64,000 nt of DNA, from contig NZ_CP107945.1 of NCBI RefSeq assembly GCF_036057275.1, positions 8,432,001 through 8,496,000 of the forward strand. Direction: 5' to 3'. Every line of letters begins with the position of its first letter. Positions within the stretch are counted from its first letter, which is position 1. Shown piece after piece: positions 23,835 to 32,349 of the stretch. The position numbers and the translations under genes are program-made. The stretch comes from Streptomyces sp. NBC_00390. Its GTDB lineage: Bacteria; Actinomycetota; Actinomycetes; Streptomycetales; Streptomycetaceae. The notes under the pieces were generated by a model. The model searched no databases, was not told the DNA's origin, and saw only the letters and a program-made list of their open reading frames with translations.

Positions 23835-24815
23835 TCAGCGCCAGTCGTCGATCACGTAGGCGTCGGGGTGGCTGTAGCCGGGTTCGTTGGGCCTGTGCAT
23901 GGTCACGCCCTGCAACCAGGTGCGGAAACCGCGGTCGACCATTCGCCGGTAGGCATCCTGGCGGGCCAGGTTCATCCCGGCGTCCAGTTGGCCCAGTCCG
24001 CGCTCGGCGGCCAGCTGCTCGCACGCGTCAAGAAGTCGTTCGAACCGGTCGGCGGCCTCCGGGCCAGGGCGTACGGCGCCGAACTTGACGAAGCACACGT
24101 CCTCGCCGGCCTCCGACCCGGCTCCGCAGTGGCAGACGGCCAGGCCATCGAGCTCTGAGCCGGCGCCCTGGAGCAGGATGGTGTCACCGAGTCCCTGCGC
24201 GTGCGTGGCCACGATCTCGCGTTCCAGGCTCAGGCCCTCGTACACGGCCCCGGTCAGTGCGCGACAGAGGCTCAGGGCGTCGGGCTGCTCGGCGGCGGGC
24301 AGCTGGCCGTACAGCACTCGGCGGGGGACCGCGGCACTGCCTGCGACCTGCTTCCTCATGATGGCTGTGAGGAATCGGGGCCAGAAACCGTACCGGCGGT
24401 AGAGCTCAAGGTGCTTCGGACTGTGCGAGAAGGTGAACAGGCCCAGGTGGCGGTTCTCCCAGGTGTCGAAGCAGTCCATGACCGGCTCCATGAGGCGCCT
24501 GCCGACGCCCTGGTCCCACAGGTCCGGACGCACGGTCAGCGGGCCGAAGTACCCGACGCTGCCCCAGTTGGCGGCGAAGTTCGATCCGGCGACTTCGCCC
24601 TCGACCGTCGCTGCGAAGGCCGCCTGCGGATCCGCCGCCCAGCGGGTGCGGACGTAGTCGGCGGTCCCGAAGAACGTCTTCGGCTCGGGAGCCCCGAGGA
24701 ACGTCCCGAAGGCGACCCTGAAGATCTCGTCGGCCCGATCCAGGTCCGCCTCACCCAGCGGGCGGACCGACAACGGGCCCGTGCCACTCTTGCGCTCCCC
24801 TACCGGTGGGGCCAT
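23835..24815 (-). CDS. GNAT-family N-acetyltransferase, two-domain
   Basis: The likely start is ATG 24815 behind GGAAGGAGAG. The 326-residue protein has an N-terminal GNAT domain: LSVRPLGEADLDRADEIFRV, then VGYFGPLTVRPDLWDQGVGR, where motif A (Q-x-x-G-x-G/A) is LWDQGVGRRLM, and LGLFTFSHSPKHLELYRRYG, the usual end of motif B. The second half (LDAGMNLARQDAYRRMVDRG, RTWLQGVTMHRP) is a degenerate second GNAT repeat. Substrate unknown. It stands alone. Confidence 0.85.
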   Translation of the reverse strand: MAPPVGERKSGTGPLSVRPLGEADLDRADEIFRVAFGTFLGAPEPKTFFGTADYVRTRWAADPQAAFAATVEGEVAGSNFAANWGSVGYFGPLTVRPDLWDQGVGRRLMEPVMDCFDTWENRHLGLFTFSHSPKHLELYRRYGFWPRFLTAIMRKQVAGSAAVPRRVLYGQLPAAEQPDALSLCRALTGAVYEGLSLEREIVATHAQGLGDTILLQGAGSELDGLAVCHCGAGSEAGEDVCFVKFGAVRPGPEAADRFERLLDACEQLAAERGLGQLDAGMNLARQDAYRRMVDRGFRTWLQGVTMHRPNEPGYSHPDAYVIDDWR

Positions 24816-24957
24816 CGCTCTCTCCTTCCCGACCCCCTGTTTCATCGCACCACGGGCGTGCGCCGCAGGCGAGGCGAAAGGTCCACCGATACCCAGGGAT
24901 CGAGGACCCGGCCGGTCTGCCTCGCCTGTCCGCCGGCCCGAGATTTTCAGCAATCTT

Positions 24958-25959
24958 CTAGAGCGGCAGGCCGAGCGAGATCGGGCAGAGGCCGGGCGGT
25001 AGATGGCGTACGGCCAGTGCTACGGCTTCGTGCGGCGTGGTGAACGCGCCGAGGTTCGGAGTGACGAAGCCGTTTCCCACCCCGTACGTGCCGTCGCCGC
25101 CCGCGGTCAGGCACGGGCTGCCGAGAGTCAGGCGCGGGCGGGTGGTGATCGAGAAGCGCAGCGCCCAGTGGCTCGTGAACGGGTAGAGGGCGCGCAGGGC
25201 CGGCTCGGCGTATGCCGCCTCGATCAGGGCTTGGTACTGCTCCTGCCAGGAGTACTCCAGTTCACGCGCCTGCTGGAGCATGCTCTGCCATTCGGATTCC
25301 ACCAGACGCACGGGATCGAGGTCGGGCACCTCGAAGCGGCCGGTCAGGTGCACGAACGGGGCCGCCCGGCGGATGTCGCCGAGGGACTCTCCGTCGTGCC
25401 AGGCCCGGGCCGCCTTGGCGACCTGGGCCAGGTCGTCCGTCTCGCCGTCGATGAGGCATGAGCTCTGGAACGGCTCCTCGCCGCGGATCGACCACCGCCG
25501 CTCGTGTGTCCATGCGCTGATCTGCAGCGGCTCGCGGTGCGGCAGGGTGCTCGCGACGCTTTCGTGGAGCAGCGAACCGGAGCCGGGCGACTCGACGGGG
25601 ACGGAGTCAAGGCAGCCTTCCGCCGCGACCCGGAGCGCTACGGCGAGACTGCCGCAGGCCGCAACGTCGGGATAAAGGACGGCAGGCTCAGGAGGTATGG
25701 ACACAGCTACTGATTGTGCCCGACCCGCGGTTCCGGGCAGCAGCCGCTGGCCAACTATGGAGCGGCCCATCAAGCTCGGTGCCTGGATCTGCAGCCAGCG
25801 GTGCAGGGCCGCGACGCTCTCGCCGAGGGTGTGGAGCGGCTGTCCGCTATCGGGATGAGCTGGGCGTGACCCGCCGGACTCCGGGACCTGTGCGGTTTCG
25901 GTGCGGACGCGCTGGTACAGCTCGTTCTTCAGGTCGGCGTGCCGTTTGAGCAGGGCCAT
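24958..25959 (-). CDS. DUF6193 family protein
   Basis: The probable start is ATG 25959 (MALLKRHADLKNELYQRVRT), giving 333 residues; the open frame runs further upstream with unlikely composition. The C-terminal third (RALYPFTSHWALRFSITTRP, LGAFTTPHEAVALAVRHLPP) and the middle WSIRGEEPFQSSCLIDGETD match the family annotated as DUF6193 natural product biosynthesis protein as I remember it. Its biochemical role is not known. It is convergent with nothing close and has a 650-base gap upstream. Confidence 0.7.
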   Translation of the reverse strand: MALLKRHADLKNELYQRVRTETAQVPESGGSRPAHPDSGQPLHTLGESVAALHRWLQIQAPSLMGRSIVGQRLLPGTAGRAQSVAVSIPPEPAVLYPDVAACGSLAVALRVAAEGCLDSVPVESPGSGSLLHESVASTLPHREPLQISAWTHERRWSIRGEEPFQSSCLIDGETDDLAQVAKAARAWHDGESLGDIRRAAPFVHLTGRFEVPDLDPVRLVESEWQSMLQQARELEYSWQEQYQALIEAAYAEPALRALYPFTSHWALRFSITTRPRLTLGSPCLTAGGDGTYGVGNGFVTPNLGAFTTPHEAVALAVRHLPPGLCPISLGLPL

Positions 25960-26617
25960 GCGGTGGGCGCCGGCCTCGACGGGGCGTGCCGGGGTCGGGT
26001 GCATCCAGGCGTTTGAGGTGACCGGCGCCGGGTGGTGCCCGGTGGATCTGGTTGAGTGTCTTGTCGGACTCCGCATCGCGCGGGCGGTCAGTACACCGGC
26101 CCGGGCGGGCCGGCCCGGATCGGCGGTCCGTCCCGGGCCCCGGTGCCCGGGACGCGCCACTGAAGGCTCCACCCTTACCGCCCTCTTGCGGGAGGGATGG
26201 GCTGCCCCACTGGACGAACTGCCGCGTGCTTCTTGGTCAGTTCCTCCGGATCGTGATGGCGGGGGTCGTTGTGCTGCTCCTCGCGGTGGTGGCCGGCATC
26301 ATCGCCCGGTATCGCCGGAGCATTCGATGCGTCCCGCCATGGCGCCGTGGGGCCGGTGTGGGCCGGCTGGGACCGTTGCTGCCCCAGGGCGTCAGGCCGG
26401 ACCGTTCACCGGTGTGGATGCGGCGGCAGGTTGGACCTCACCCCGTGAACGTACTGTCGGCGAGGCCGCAGGTCACGCGTTTGGTCGGGACAGGCTTTAG
26501 CATGTCGCCCGTTGGGTGACGGGCGGTCGTGCGTCATGTGCGGTCGTGCCTCGTGTGCGGCGTTGCCGCCCGTCGGGCTGTGTGTCTTGGCAGCTGTGTC
26601 TACGGGGGAGAACTTCG
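25960..26617. other. 650 bases without a secure gene
   Basis: A short forward frame from ATG 26258 has one strong hydrophobic helix (MAGVVVLLLAVVAGIIARYR) and could be part of a small membrane protein, but the rest of that frame is not protein-like. A GTTGGGTGACGGGCG-rich leader precedes the DUF5685 gene. Nothing else is supported. Confidence 0.4.
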
Positions 26618-27979
26618 ATGTTCGGAATCATCAGGCCATGCCGTCATCGCTTGGGCGAGGGCATGCGTACCGAGTGGATGGCGCATCTGTGCGGGCTGTG
26701 TCTGGCGCTGCGTGGCGAGTACGGGCAGTTCGCACGGGTGGCCACCAACTACGACGGCCTGATCGTCTCGGTGCTGACCGAGGCGCAGTCGGAGCGTACC
26801 GGCGACTGGCGGCGAGGCGCCGGTCCGTGTCCGCTGCGCGGGATGCGGTCGGCGGACGTGGCGCAGGGCGAGGGCGCCCGGCTGGCGGCGACGGTGTCGC
26901 TGGTGCTGGCCGCGGCGAAAGTACGTGACCATGTCGCCGACGGCGACGGCCTGTTGGGCCGCCGCCCGGTAACGCTGGCGGCGCGGCGGATCGCCCACGG
27001 CTGGGACCGTGCGGGTGCCGCGGGCGGCGAACGGCTCGGCTTCGACACCGCGGTGCTGCTCGGCGCGGTCGAACGGCAGTCGGAGATCGAACGGCTGACC
27101 GGCCCCGGCGACTCGCTGCTGACGGTCACGGAACCTACGGAGACGGCGACCGCCGCCGCCTTCGCGCACACCGCGGTGCTCGCCGACCGCCCGGGAAACG
27201 CCGAGCCGCTGGCGGAGGCCGGCCGTCTGTTCGGTCGGCTGGCGCATCTGCTCGACGCGGTGGAGGATCTGGACGCGGACGAGGCGACCGGCGCGTGGAA
27301 CCCGATCACCGTGACCGGCGCCGACCGCACCGAGGTGCGTCGGCTCTGCGACGACGCAGTCCATGGGATCCGACTCGCCTTGTCCGACGCCGAGTTCGTC
27401 GACGGGCGGCTGGCACGGGCGCTGCTGGGCGGCGAGTTGGAGCGTGCTGTCGACCGCGTCTTCGACCCCCGGCATCGTCACCACCACCGCCACCAGGCAC
27501 AGGGCCCGCGCATGCTGCCCTGGCTGGGACGCCGTACGGCGACGGAAACGCTCTCGGGGACCGGCACGGGCACGGACTGCGGCGTCGGGGCGCTCACGGG
27601 CGCGGCCCCGGCGGGCGCCTCGATGGCGTCGGGCCGGCCCTCGGAGGGGCAGTGCCGGCGGTGTGGCCAGTGGCGCCAGTTGTGCCGCGATTGCAGGTTG
27701 TGCTTCAACTGCTGCTCCTGCAACGAGGACGCCGGCCAGGATGACGGAGAGCCCTGGCAGTTCGGCGACGGCAACCGTAACGGCGGCTCTCGCCAGGACG
27801 GTTCCGGGGGTGACGGCTGGTTCGGCGGACCAAGCGGCGGCAATTCGGGCGGCGCCTCCGGCGGTTCGGGCGGGGGCGGTCGGGGGTCGGGTGGTTCCGG
27901 TGGTGGCTCGGGTGACGGCTGCTGCGGTGGCGGGGGCTGCTGCAACCCGTGCAAGTGCTGTTGCGACTGCTGCGACTGA
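26618..27979 (+). CDS. DUF5685 family protein with Cys-rich tail
   Basis: ATG 26618 follows GGGGGAG. The 453-residue product begins MFGIIRPCRHRLGEGMRTEW and LCGLCLALRGEYGQFARVAT, the conserved start of DUF5685, with Cys 8 and the CGLC pair as possible metal ligands. Residues to about 290 are helical. Then come a His-rich patch (HRHHHRHQ), a zinc-knuckle-like CRRCGQWRQLCRDC region, a long Gly/Ser linker and a tail with CC pairs ending CNPCKCCCDCCD. Metal binding is likely, function unknown. The long reverse-strand frame over this gene is a shadow. Confidence 0.85.
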   Translation: MFGIIRPCRHRLGEGMRTEWMAHLCGLCLALRGEYGQFARVATNYDGLIVSVLTEAQSERTGDWRRGAGPCPLRGMRSADVAQGEGARLAATVSLVLAAAKVRDHVADGDGLLGRRPVTLAARRIAHGWDRAGAAGGERLGFDTAVLLGAVERQSEIERLTGPGDSLLTVTEPTETATAAAFAHTAVLADRPGNAEPLAEAGRLFGRLAHLLDAVEDLDADEATGAWNPITVTGADRTEVRRLCDDAVHGIRLALSDAEFVDGRLARALLGGELERAVDRVFDPRHRHHHRHQAQGPRMLPWLGRRTATETLSGTGTGTDCGVGALTGAAPAGASMASGRPSEGQCRRCGQWRQLCRDCRLCFNCCSCNEDAGQDDGEPWQFGDGNRNGGSRQDGSGGDGWFGGPSGGNSGGASGGSGGGGRGSGGSGGGSGDGCCGGGGCCNPCKCCCDCCD

Positions 27980-28611
27980 ACGACGGATGAGCCGGGCGGG
28001 CCCCCGGCCTGCGGAGGGGAACCGGGTGCGGGGACATTGCACCGAGGTTGTCACCGGAGGCCGGGCATCCGGCGAGGTGGCACGGGAAGCGGGGTCCACA
28101 ATGCGGACCGCGCCCGCTCCCGGGCACCGACCTCCTACCTGATCGCGGCCTGCATCAGGGCCGCCTGCCACCGGGCGGCAGGACACATGCGCGCCGACCT
28201 GGCGAGTACCCGACGAGCCCTGGCCCACCTCCGTCCGGCCGTACGGCCCGTCGCGGGTCCGCCCCAGAGATCGCGCAGACTCATTGAGGAGCACCCCTCG
28301 CCAGAGCTCCACTTCGACGCGAGTCAGTACGACGCCGAAGTGGCTCGCGCTGAAGCGGACCGCTGGTGGCAGGTGCACCCGTAGCCCAGCGGGGCGCGCC
28401 CCTGCCTGGCTGCGGGCTCTTACCGGCCTCGCGTCCTTGATCAATGGGGAACGCCCCAGCAGGCCCAGATGCTGTCGAAAGTCGGGTTCTGGCTCAACTT
28501 CTGTGGACACGCATGCTGTGTGACAGATGACCGTCCTCCGGCCCGCCCGAAACTGGTTGGCTTGCTGTTGCCGGGCTGCGATGATGCCTCTGTTTCCCAG
28601 GCGGAGGACAT
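27980..28611. other. 630 bases without a secure gene, containing an IS-end-like repeat
   Basis: A forward frame around 28190-28384 (LASTRRALAHLRPAVRPV ... AEADRWWQVHP) may be the tail of a lost gene but I cannot name it. At 28484-28502 lies GGTTCTGGCTCAACTTCTG, repeated in direct orientation at 29804. The rest is featureless. Confidence 0.4.
28484..28503 (+). repeat. direct repeat copy 1 (IS-end-like)
   Basis: GGTTCTGGCTCAACTTCTGT occurs here and at 29804-29823 in the same orientation; the pair encloses the zinc-ribbon gene at 28612-29733. The flanks differ beyond about 21 bases. Short terminal-repeat-like sequences of this kind are left by ISL3-type and similar IS. Confidence 0.6.
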
Positions 28612-29733
28612 TTGTTCGTTTTCGTGTGTGCGGGGTGCGGCGCTGAGCTGACCATCCCGCTGTCCCAGGTCGTCCTGCCGGTCCACGCCCATCAGAAGTA
28701 CGGAAACGGGACTCAGCTCCCGGTGCTCATGGAGTCGGGCACGTTCGCCGTGGACCCGGAGCCCTGGGGGCCGCCGTGGCGGAAGTGGGAGGAGATCCAT
28801 CCGGACGAGGCAGCCGCCCGCGGTGTCTACGCGCCGGTCTACGCCCTGTCTGACGGCGCGCCTGGCGCGACCGTCATCGCACCCGGCGACGCACACTGCA
28901 CCGTACTGATCCCGGAAAATCACGGAGGCGGCTACTGCTGCGGCCTCGACGGGGCCGCCGGCCCCAACGTGGCCTGCGTGGCTTGCGCCCTGCCCGTGGG
29001 GAGCCGGATCGACGACTGCTCGCTCTGGCAGACCATGTGGCTCGCCCCGAACGCCGTACGTCGCCTCCCCGTCGACGGCGCTGGCGCCGCGCCGCTTTCC
29101 TGGGCGGAGCTGATGGCAGAGGGCCGGGGCACGCCCCCGTACGAGCCGATCGCCGCGTGGGGGTCGCGGCTGGGAGCGGGCCACTGGTCGAACCACTGGT
29201 GGTCGTGGAGCCCCGAGTGGGAGGCGGCGGCCGGCCGGGCACTCGCCCACCTGCTGGCTGCCTCGGAGGGTCGGCCCGTGATGGTCCCGAACGGCTTGGC
29301 CGCGGAGGTGTTCCAACGCGCGCTCGACGCCATGCTGCCCGCGGGTCCGCAGACGCGGCGCGCCGTCCTGGCCGGACCGGGACGGCCGGCTCCCGACGGG
29401 AACGCAGACATCCTCCTCGTGCCGTCCCATCCGCAGACGGGGGAGACCTGGGCCCCGGCCGACTCGGCGGCGTACCTGGTGCCGCTGCCGTTCGGGGTGT
29501 GGCTGCGGCTGGCCTTCCCCGAGCCGGACCCGCCCGTCCCCACGTCGGGCTGCCTGCCCGACGGCGTCCTCCGCGACGACTTCGACCCACCCGCGCCGCG
29601 CCCCCGCCACCTGTTCCGAGCTGACCCGGAAACCCTCCGGCATACCCTGGTCCGGCTGCCGGACGTCCGCAGCCCGTGGCTGCGCGAGATCCTCGACAAC
29701 CTCACGCAGCACATGCGCGCCGGCTACTTCTAG
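28612..29733 (+). CDS. hypothetical protein with N-terminal zinc-ribbon-like motif
   Basis: The start is TTG 28612 (leader FVFVCAGCGAELTIPLSQVV). The 373-residue protein has a CxxC pair at the N-terminus and a second set near residue 105-125 (YCCGLDG then VACVACALPV), together a plausible zinc site, and a conserved WxxMW segment. The C-terminal 250 residues are Pro/Trp-rich and end in LREILDNLTQHMRAGYF. A broken paralogue follows at 29940 with the same Cys pattern. The family is unknown to me; a restriction or immunity role is possible but unsupported. Confidence 0.75.
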   Translation: MFVFVCAGCGAELTIPLSQVVLPVHAHQKYGNGTQLPVLMESGTFAVDPEPWGPPWRKWEEIHPDEAAARGVYAPVYALSDGAPGATVIAPGDAHCTVLIPENHGGGYCCGLDGAAGPNVACVACALPVGSRIDDCSLWQTMWLAPNAVRRLPVDGAGAAPLSWAELMAEGRGTPPYEPIAAWGSRLGAGHWSNHWWSWSPEWEAAAGRALAHLLAASEGRPVMVPNGLAAEVFQRALDAMLPAGPQTRRAVLAGPGRPAPDGNADILLVPSHPQTGETWAPADSAAYLVPLPFGVWLRLAFPEPDPPVPTSGCLPDGVLRDDFDPPAPRPRHLFRADPETLRHTLVRLPDVRSPWLREILDNLTQHMRAGYF

Positions 29734-29803
29734 ACCGCCGCCCGGTCACCTGGTCGGCCGGGTGGCTGCGTAGTTCAAGCGGTTCTGGTCCGACTTCCAT
29801 GGT

Positions 29804-29823
29804 GGTTCTGGCTCAACTTCTGT
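29804..29823 (+). repeat. direct repeat copy 2 (IS-end-like)
   Basis: Same 20 bases as 28484-28503, in the same orientation, 70 bases past the stop of the enclosed gene and 117 bases before its broken paralogue. Confidence 0.6.
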
Positions 29824-29939
29824 GCAGTACCTGCGGTTCGGAACACCGCGTGACGTACGTGTGAAGCTGGATCTGGTCTCGGCTGGCTTGAGTGTGGATG
29901 CCAACAGTGGATGCGGTTCGAACGGGAGGGGTGTCGAGG

Positions 29940-30316
29940 GTGCTGATCGTTTTCAGATGTCAGTCGTGCACTGCTCCCTTGTCGAATCCGCTCGAGCAAT
30001 GTGAGTGGACGCCGCTGCCGTCAGTGAGGGGAAGAGAGCACTACACGTACGGCCCGTCGACAGTGCGGGTCGGCTTCTTCTCCGGTGACCCAGATTCGTA
30101 CGGTCCCGCCGGCTCGATCGCCACCTGGGTGATCAACCCGCTGGACGGTGTGCTGCTGCGGCCCCATGTGGACCCGTCTCGGCTTTACGGGTGTTGCAGA
30201 CTGGACGGGCTCAACGGGCCGAACTTGCTGTGCGCCCGCTGCAACAGTGAGGTCGGCATCGAGATCTCCGATTGCTGGACCGAGTACGACATCCGACTGT
30301 TGAACACAGCGGTGTC
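29940..30316 (+). pseudogene. paralogue of the 28612 gene, 3'-truncated by an ISL3 scar
   Basis: From GTG 29940 the product reads LIVFRCQSCTAPLSNPLEQC and later RLYGCCRLDGLNGPNLLCAR followed by CNSEVGIEISDC, which lines up with the Cys pattern and LDGxxGPN text of the gene at 28612-29733. Homology stops at about 30316, where an ISL3-type end begins (CAAAGAGCCCT), and the C-terminal two thirds are lost. The pair shows a tandem duplication followed by IS damage. Confidence 0.7.
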
Positions 30317-30317
30317 A

Positions 30318-30480
30318 AAGAGCCCTCGACCGTCGACCGACGAGTCTCGACGTCAGCACGACTGCAGGACACGTTTGCGTGGAAGTCGAAAGCCTGCGCG
30401 GCCGAACATCCGGCGCTTGAGCATCTTGATCCGGTTGACGTGGCCGTCGACAACGCCGGAGTTCCAGGGCAGGGTCCCTC
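30318..30480 (-). pseudogene. ISL3-family transposase C-terminal remnant
   Basis: The reverse strand gives LPWNSGVVDGHVNRIKMLKR and RMFGRAGFRLPRKRVLQS followed by a stop, the signature end of ISL3 transposases (WSNGxVEGxxNRIKxxKRxxYGR). AGGGCTCTTTG at its outer edge is an ISL3-like terminus. Everything upstream of this segment is gone. Confidence 0.8.
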
Positions 30481-30721
30481 GAAACGGAGGCGGCGGGACT
30501 GCGCGAGGCCGGCCGACTGCCCGAACTGGTCTACGTCCAGCGCAGAATCAGCATCCGCGCGGCCCTCCGCGAAGGGCAACCGCCCCTACCGGTTCGGGGA
30601 GCGGTTCAAGCCGTACTTCGCCGTCATGTAGAAACCGCCTGTGGTCCGACTCGATTGAATGAGACGGGCGACCAACTGGTACGGCTGATCCTCATGCATG
30701 GGCATGGCAGCCCGCATACTT

Positions 30722-30895
30722 TCAGCTCAGGTCTGTGTTGCGCATGCGGTGGTCGTATGCGGCGGCGGTGTCGAGGTCCATTGCGGCGCGGCGTGCGTCG
30801 AGTTGCTCTGGATCTCGGACGGGCTGGGGCTGCAGCCTGTTGTCTTCTTCGGTGTACTCGGTGCCGCAGAGCTGGGGCCGTGGACGAGCCGCGGT
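30722..30895 (-). pseudogene. C-terminal part of an unrecognised small protein
   Basis: The reverse frame reads CGTEYTEEDNRLQPQPVRDP, then EQLDARRAAMDLDTAAAYDH, ending RMRNTDLS and a stop at 30722. The last 20 codons and their DNA are repeated at 45705-45770 with a closely similar end. No start was found. The protein family is not known to me. Confidence 0.45.
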
Positions 30896-30902
30896 TTTGG
30901 AC

Positions 30903-31250
30903 CATGACCTGCCCGGGCTTCAGCGGCCTGGCCGGGCTTGCTGTCGTGGCGAATGGGTTCAAGCGCGCGCATACGGTGGACGGTCAGTGGCCCTGTCACC
31001 CTGTGCTGGAATACCTGGTGGCCGACCGGCGGGTAGGGGACAAAGGCCTGGGACGCCAACTGGGCCGCCACGTCCTCCAAGAAGTCTGCACGGACGCCGA
31101 CGAGGTCATCGTTGAGGCCGGGCGTGAGCGGGTGGACGCCGTTCGGTTTTGGACCGAACACCTGCAGTGCGCCCTCGCGCCGGACAGCGAGCAGACCGTT
31201 GCGAAGGTGGTACGCCTGCGCTGGTCTCCCGTGGACAATGACCGCTCGCC
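30903..31250 (+). pseudogene. GNAT acetyltransferase-like fragment
   Basis: The frame reads YLVADRRVGDKGLGRQLGRH near residues 40-60, where RRVGDKGLG has the R-x-x-G-x-G/A acetyl-CoA loop, then VLQEVCTDADEVIVEAGRER and AVRFWTEHL, the closing GNAT strand-helix. The front half of the fold is absent and the frame runs on to 31341 without a natural end. A decayed gene is the simplest reading. Confidence 0.5.
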
Positions 31251-31379
31251 GGCGCCCGCGACGGCGGGGCGGTCAGCGGTTGTCTCCGCCGATGCGGGTG
31301 TCGAGTGCCCGGCGACGGCACCGACGGCTGACGCCCGGTAGTGGACGCCTCTCGCCGCGCGCGGACGGCACGCCGCTAT

Positions 31380-31438
31380 TCAACTGATTGGTTGACAAGC
31401 CGGAACCCCGGCCGTAGGGTATTTAACCAATCGGTTGA
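31380..31438 (+). promoter_or_regulatory. promoter with two palindromic operators for the ArsR-type repressor
   Basis: TCAACTGATTGGTTGA (31380-31395) and TTAACCAATCGGTTGA (31423-31438, inverted match 14 of 16) flank TTGACA (31392-31397) and TAGGGT (31415-31420), which are 17 bases apart. The operators overlap the -35 box and sit just after the -10 box, so a dimeric repressor bound to both would block the promoter. They lie directly before the ArsR-type gene, so autorepression is likely. Confidence 0.75.
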
Positions 31439-31454
31439 ATATGGGAGGTGTGAG

Positions 31455-31817
31455 GTGACCGACGACCGGCTGTCGCTGGTGTTCTCCGCACTGGCTGACC
31501 CCACGCGCCGCGACATCGTGGCCCGGCTCGCCGCCGGGGACGCCACGGTCAACGAACTGGCCGAGCCGTACGACGTCACGGTGCAGGCCGTGTCCAAGCA
31601 CATCAAGGTCCTGCAGGACGCCGGTCTGGTCAGTCGCAGCAGAGACGCCCAGCGGCGGCCCTGCCACCTCGAGGCAGAGGTCTTCGACCTGATGACGAAG
31701 TGGATCGAGCGTTATCGGCGTGAGGCGGAGGACCGTTTCCGCCGTCTCGATGCCCTCCTTGAACAGATGGGCGAGCAGCCGGCGACGGGCACCCCGACGA
31801 AAGAGGCGGCATCATGA
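31455..31817 (+). CDS. ArsR-family transcriptional repressor
   Basis: GTG 31455 follows GGGAGGTG. The 120-residue protein is a winged helix of the SdpR/YczG-type ArsR group: LSLVFSALADPTRRDIVARL, AGDATVNELAEPYDVTVQAV and SKHIKVLQDAGLVSRSRDAQ. No metal-site Cys pair is present, so it senses something other than metal. The ATG of the SRPBCC gene overlaps its stop. Pairs of this kind (ArsR plus AHSA1 domain) are common in actinobacteria; the upstream twin palindromes fit autorepression. Confidence 0.92.
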   Translation: MTDDRLSLVFSALADPTRRDIVARLAAGDATVNELAEPYDVTVQAVSKHIKVLQDAGLVSRSRDAQRRPCHLEAEVFDLMTKWIERYRREAEDRFRRLDALLEQMGEQPATGTPTKEAAS

Positions 31818-32347
31818 GCACCACCGACACGCCCCACCGCAACGAGACGCGGATCGAGGCCGACCCCAATCTGCCCACCATCCTGATCATCCGAGAGTTC
31901 GACGCCCCGCCGGAGCGCGTGTTCCGGGCATACACCGACCCCGATCTGGTCGTCCAGTGGCTCGGCCCGCGTCGGCTCACGATGCGGATCGACCACTACG
32001 ACGCGTGCAGCGGTGGCTCCTATCGTTATGTGCATCGCGACGACGACGGAACCGAGTACGGCTTCCACGGTGTGTTCCACGAGGTGCGCCCCAACGAGCG
32101 CATCGTGCAGACCTTCACCTACGAGGGCTTTCCTGACGGCGTCAGCCTGGAGACGGCCGTCTTCGAGGACCTCGGTGGCCGCACCCGGGTCACCGGCAAG
32201 TCGCTCATGGACTCCATAGAAGCCCGCGATTCGATGCTCACGAGCGGCATGGACCACGGCGTCCGCGAAGGCCACGAGCGGCTTGACGAGCTGATCGGCG
32301 GTCAACAGAACAACAGCGTCGACCGACACACCGAGACGGGATCTTGA
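31814..32347 (+). CDS. SRPBCC (AHSA1-type) protein
   Basis: ATG 31814 overlaps the repressor stop. The 177-residue protein has the START-like AHSA1 fold: ILIIREFDAPPERVFRAYTD, VVQWLGPRRLTMRIDHYDAC, then GGSYRYVHRDDDGTEYGFHG and FEDLGGRTRVTG. Such proteins bind hydrophobic ligands; here it may sense or sequester the compound that relieves the ArsR-type repressor. The C-terminal 40 residues are helical (GMDHGVREGHERLDELIGG). Confidence 0.9.
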   Translation: MSTTDTPHRNETRIEADPNLPTILIIREFDAPPERVFRAYTDPDLVVQWLGPRRLTMRIDHYDACSGGSYRYVHRDDDGTEYGFHGVFHEVRPNERIVQTFTYEGFPDGVSLETAVFEDLGGRTRVTGKSLMDSIEARDSMLTSGMDHGVREGHERLDELIGGQQNNSVDRHTETGS

Positions 32348-32349
32348 TC

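Noticed and set aside
28037..28384. Forward frame before the zinc-ribbon gene
   Set aside because: Only its second half is protein-like; without a start, ribosome site or family it was left as unassigned.
26600..28510. A 636-codon reverse frame over the DUF5685 gene
   Set aside because: Low-complexity Arg/Ala text; the forward frame has the family motifs and a good ribosome site.
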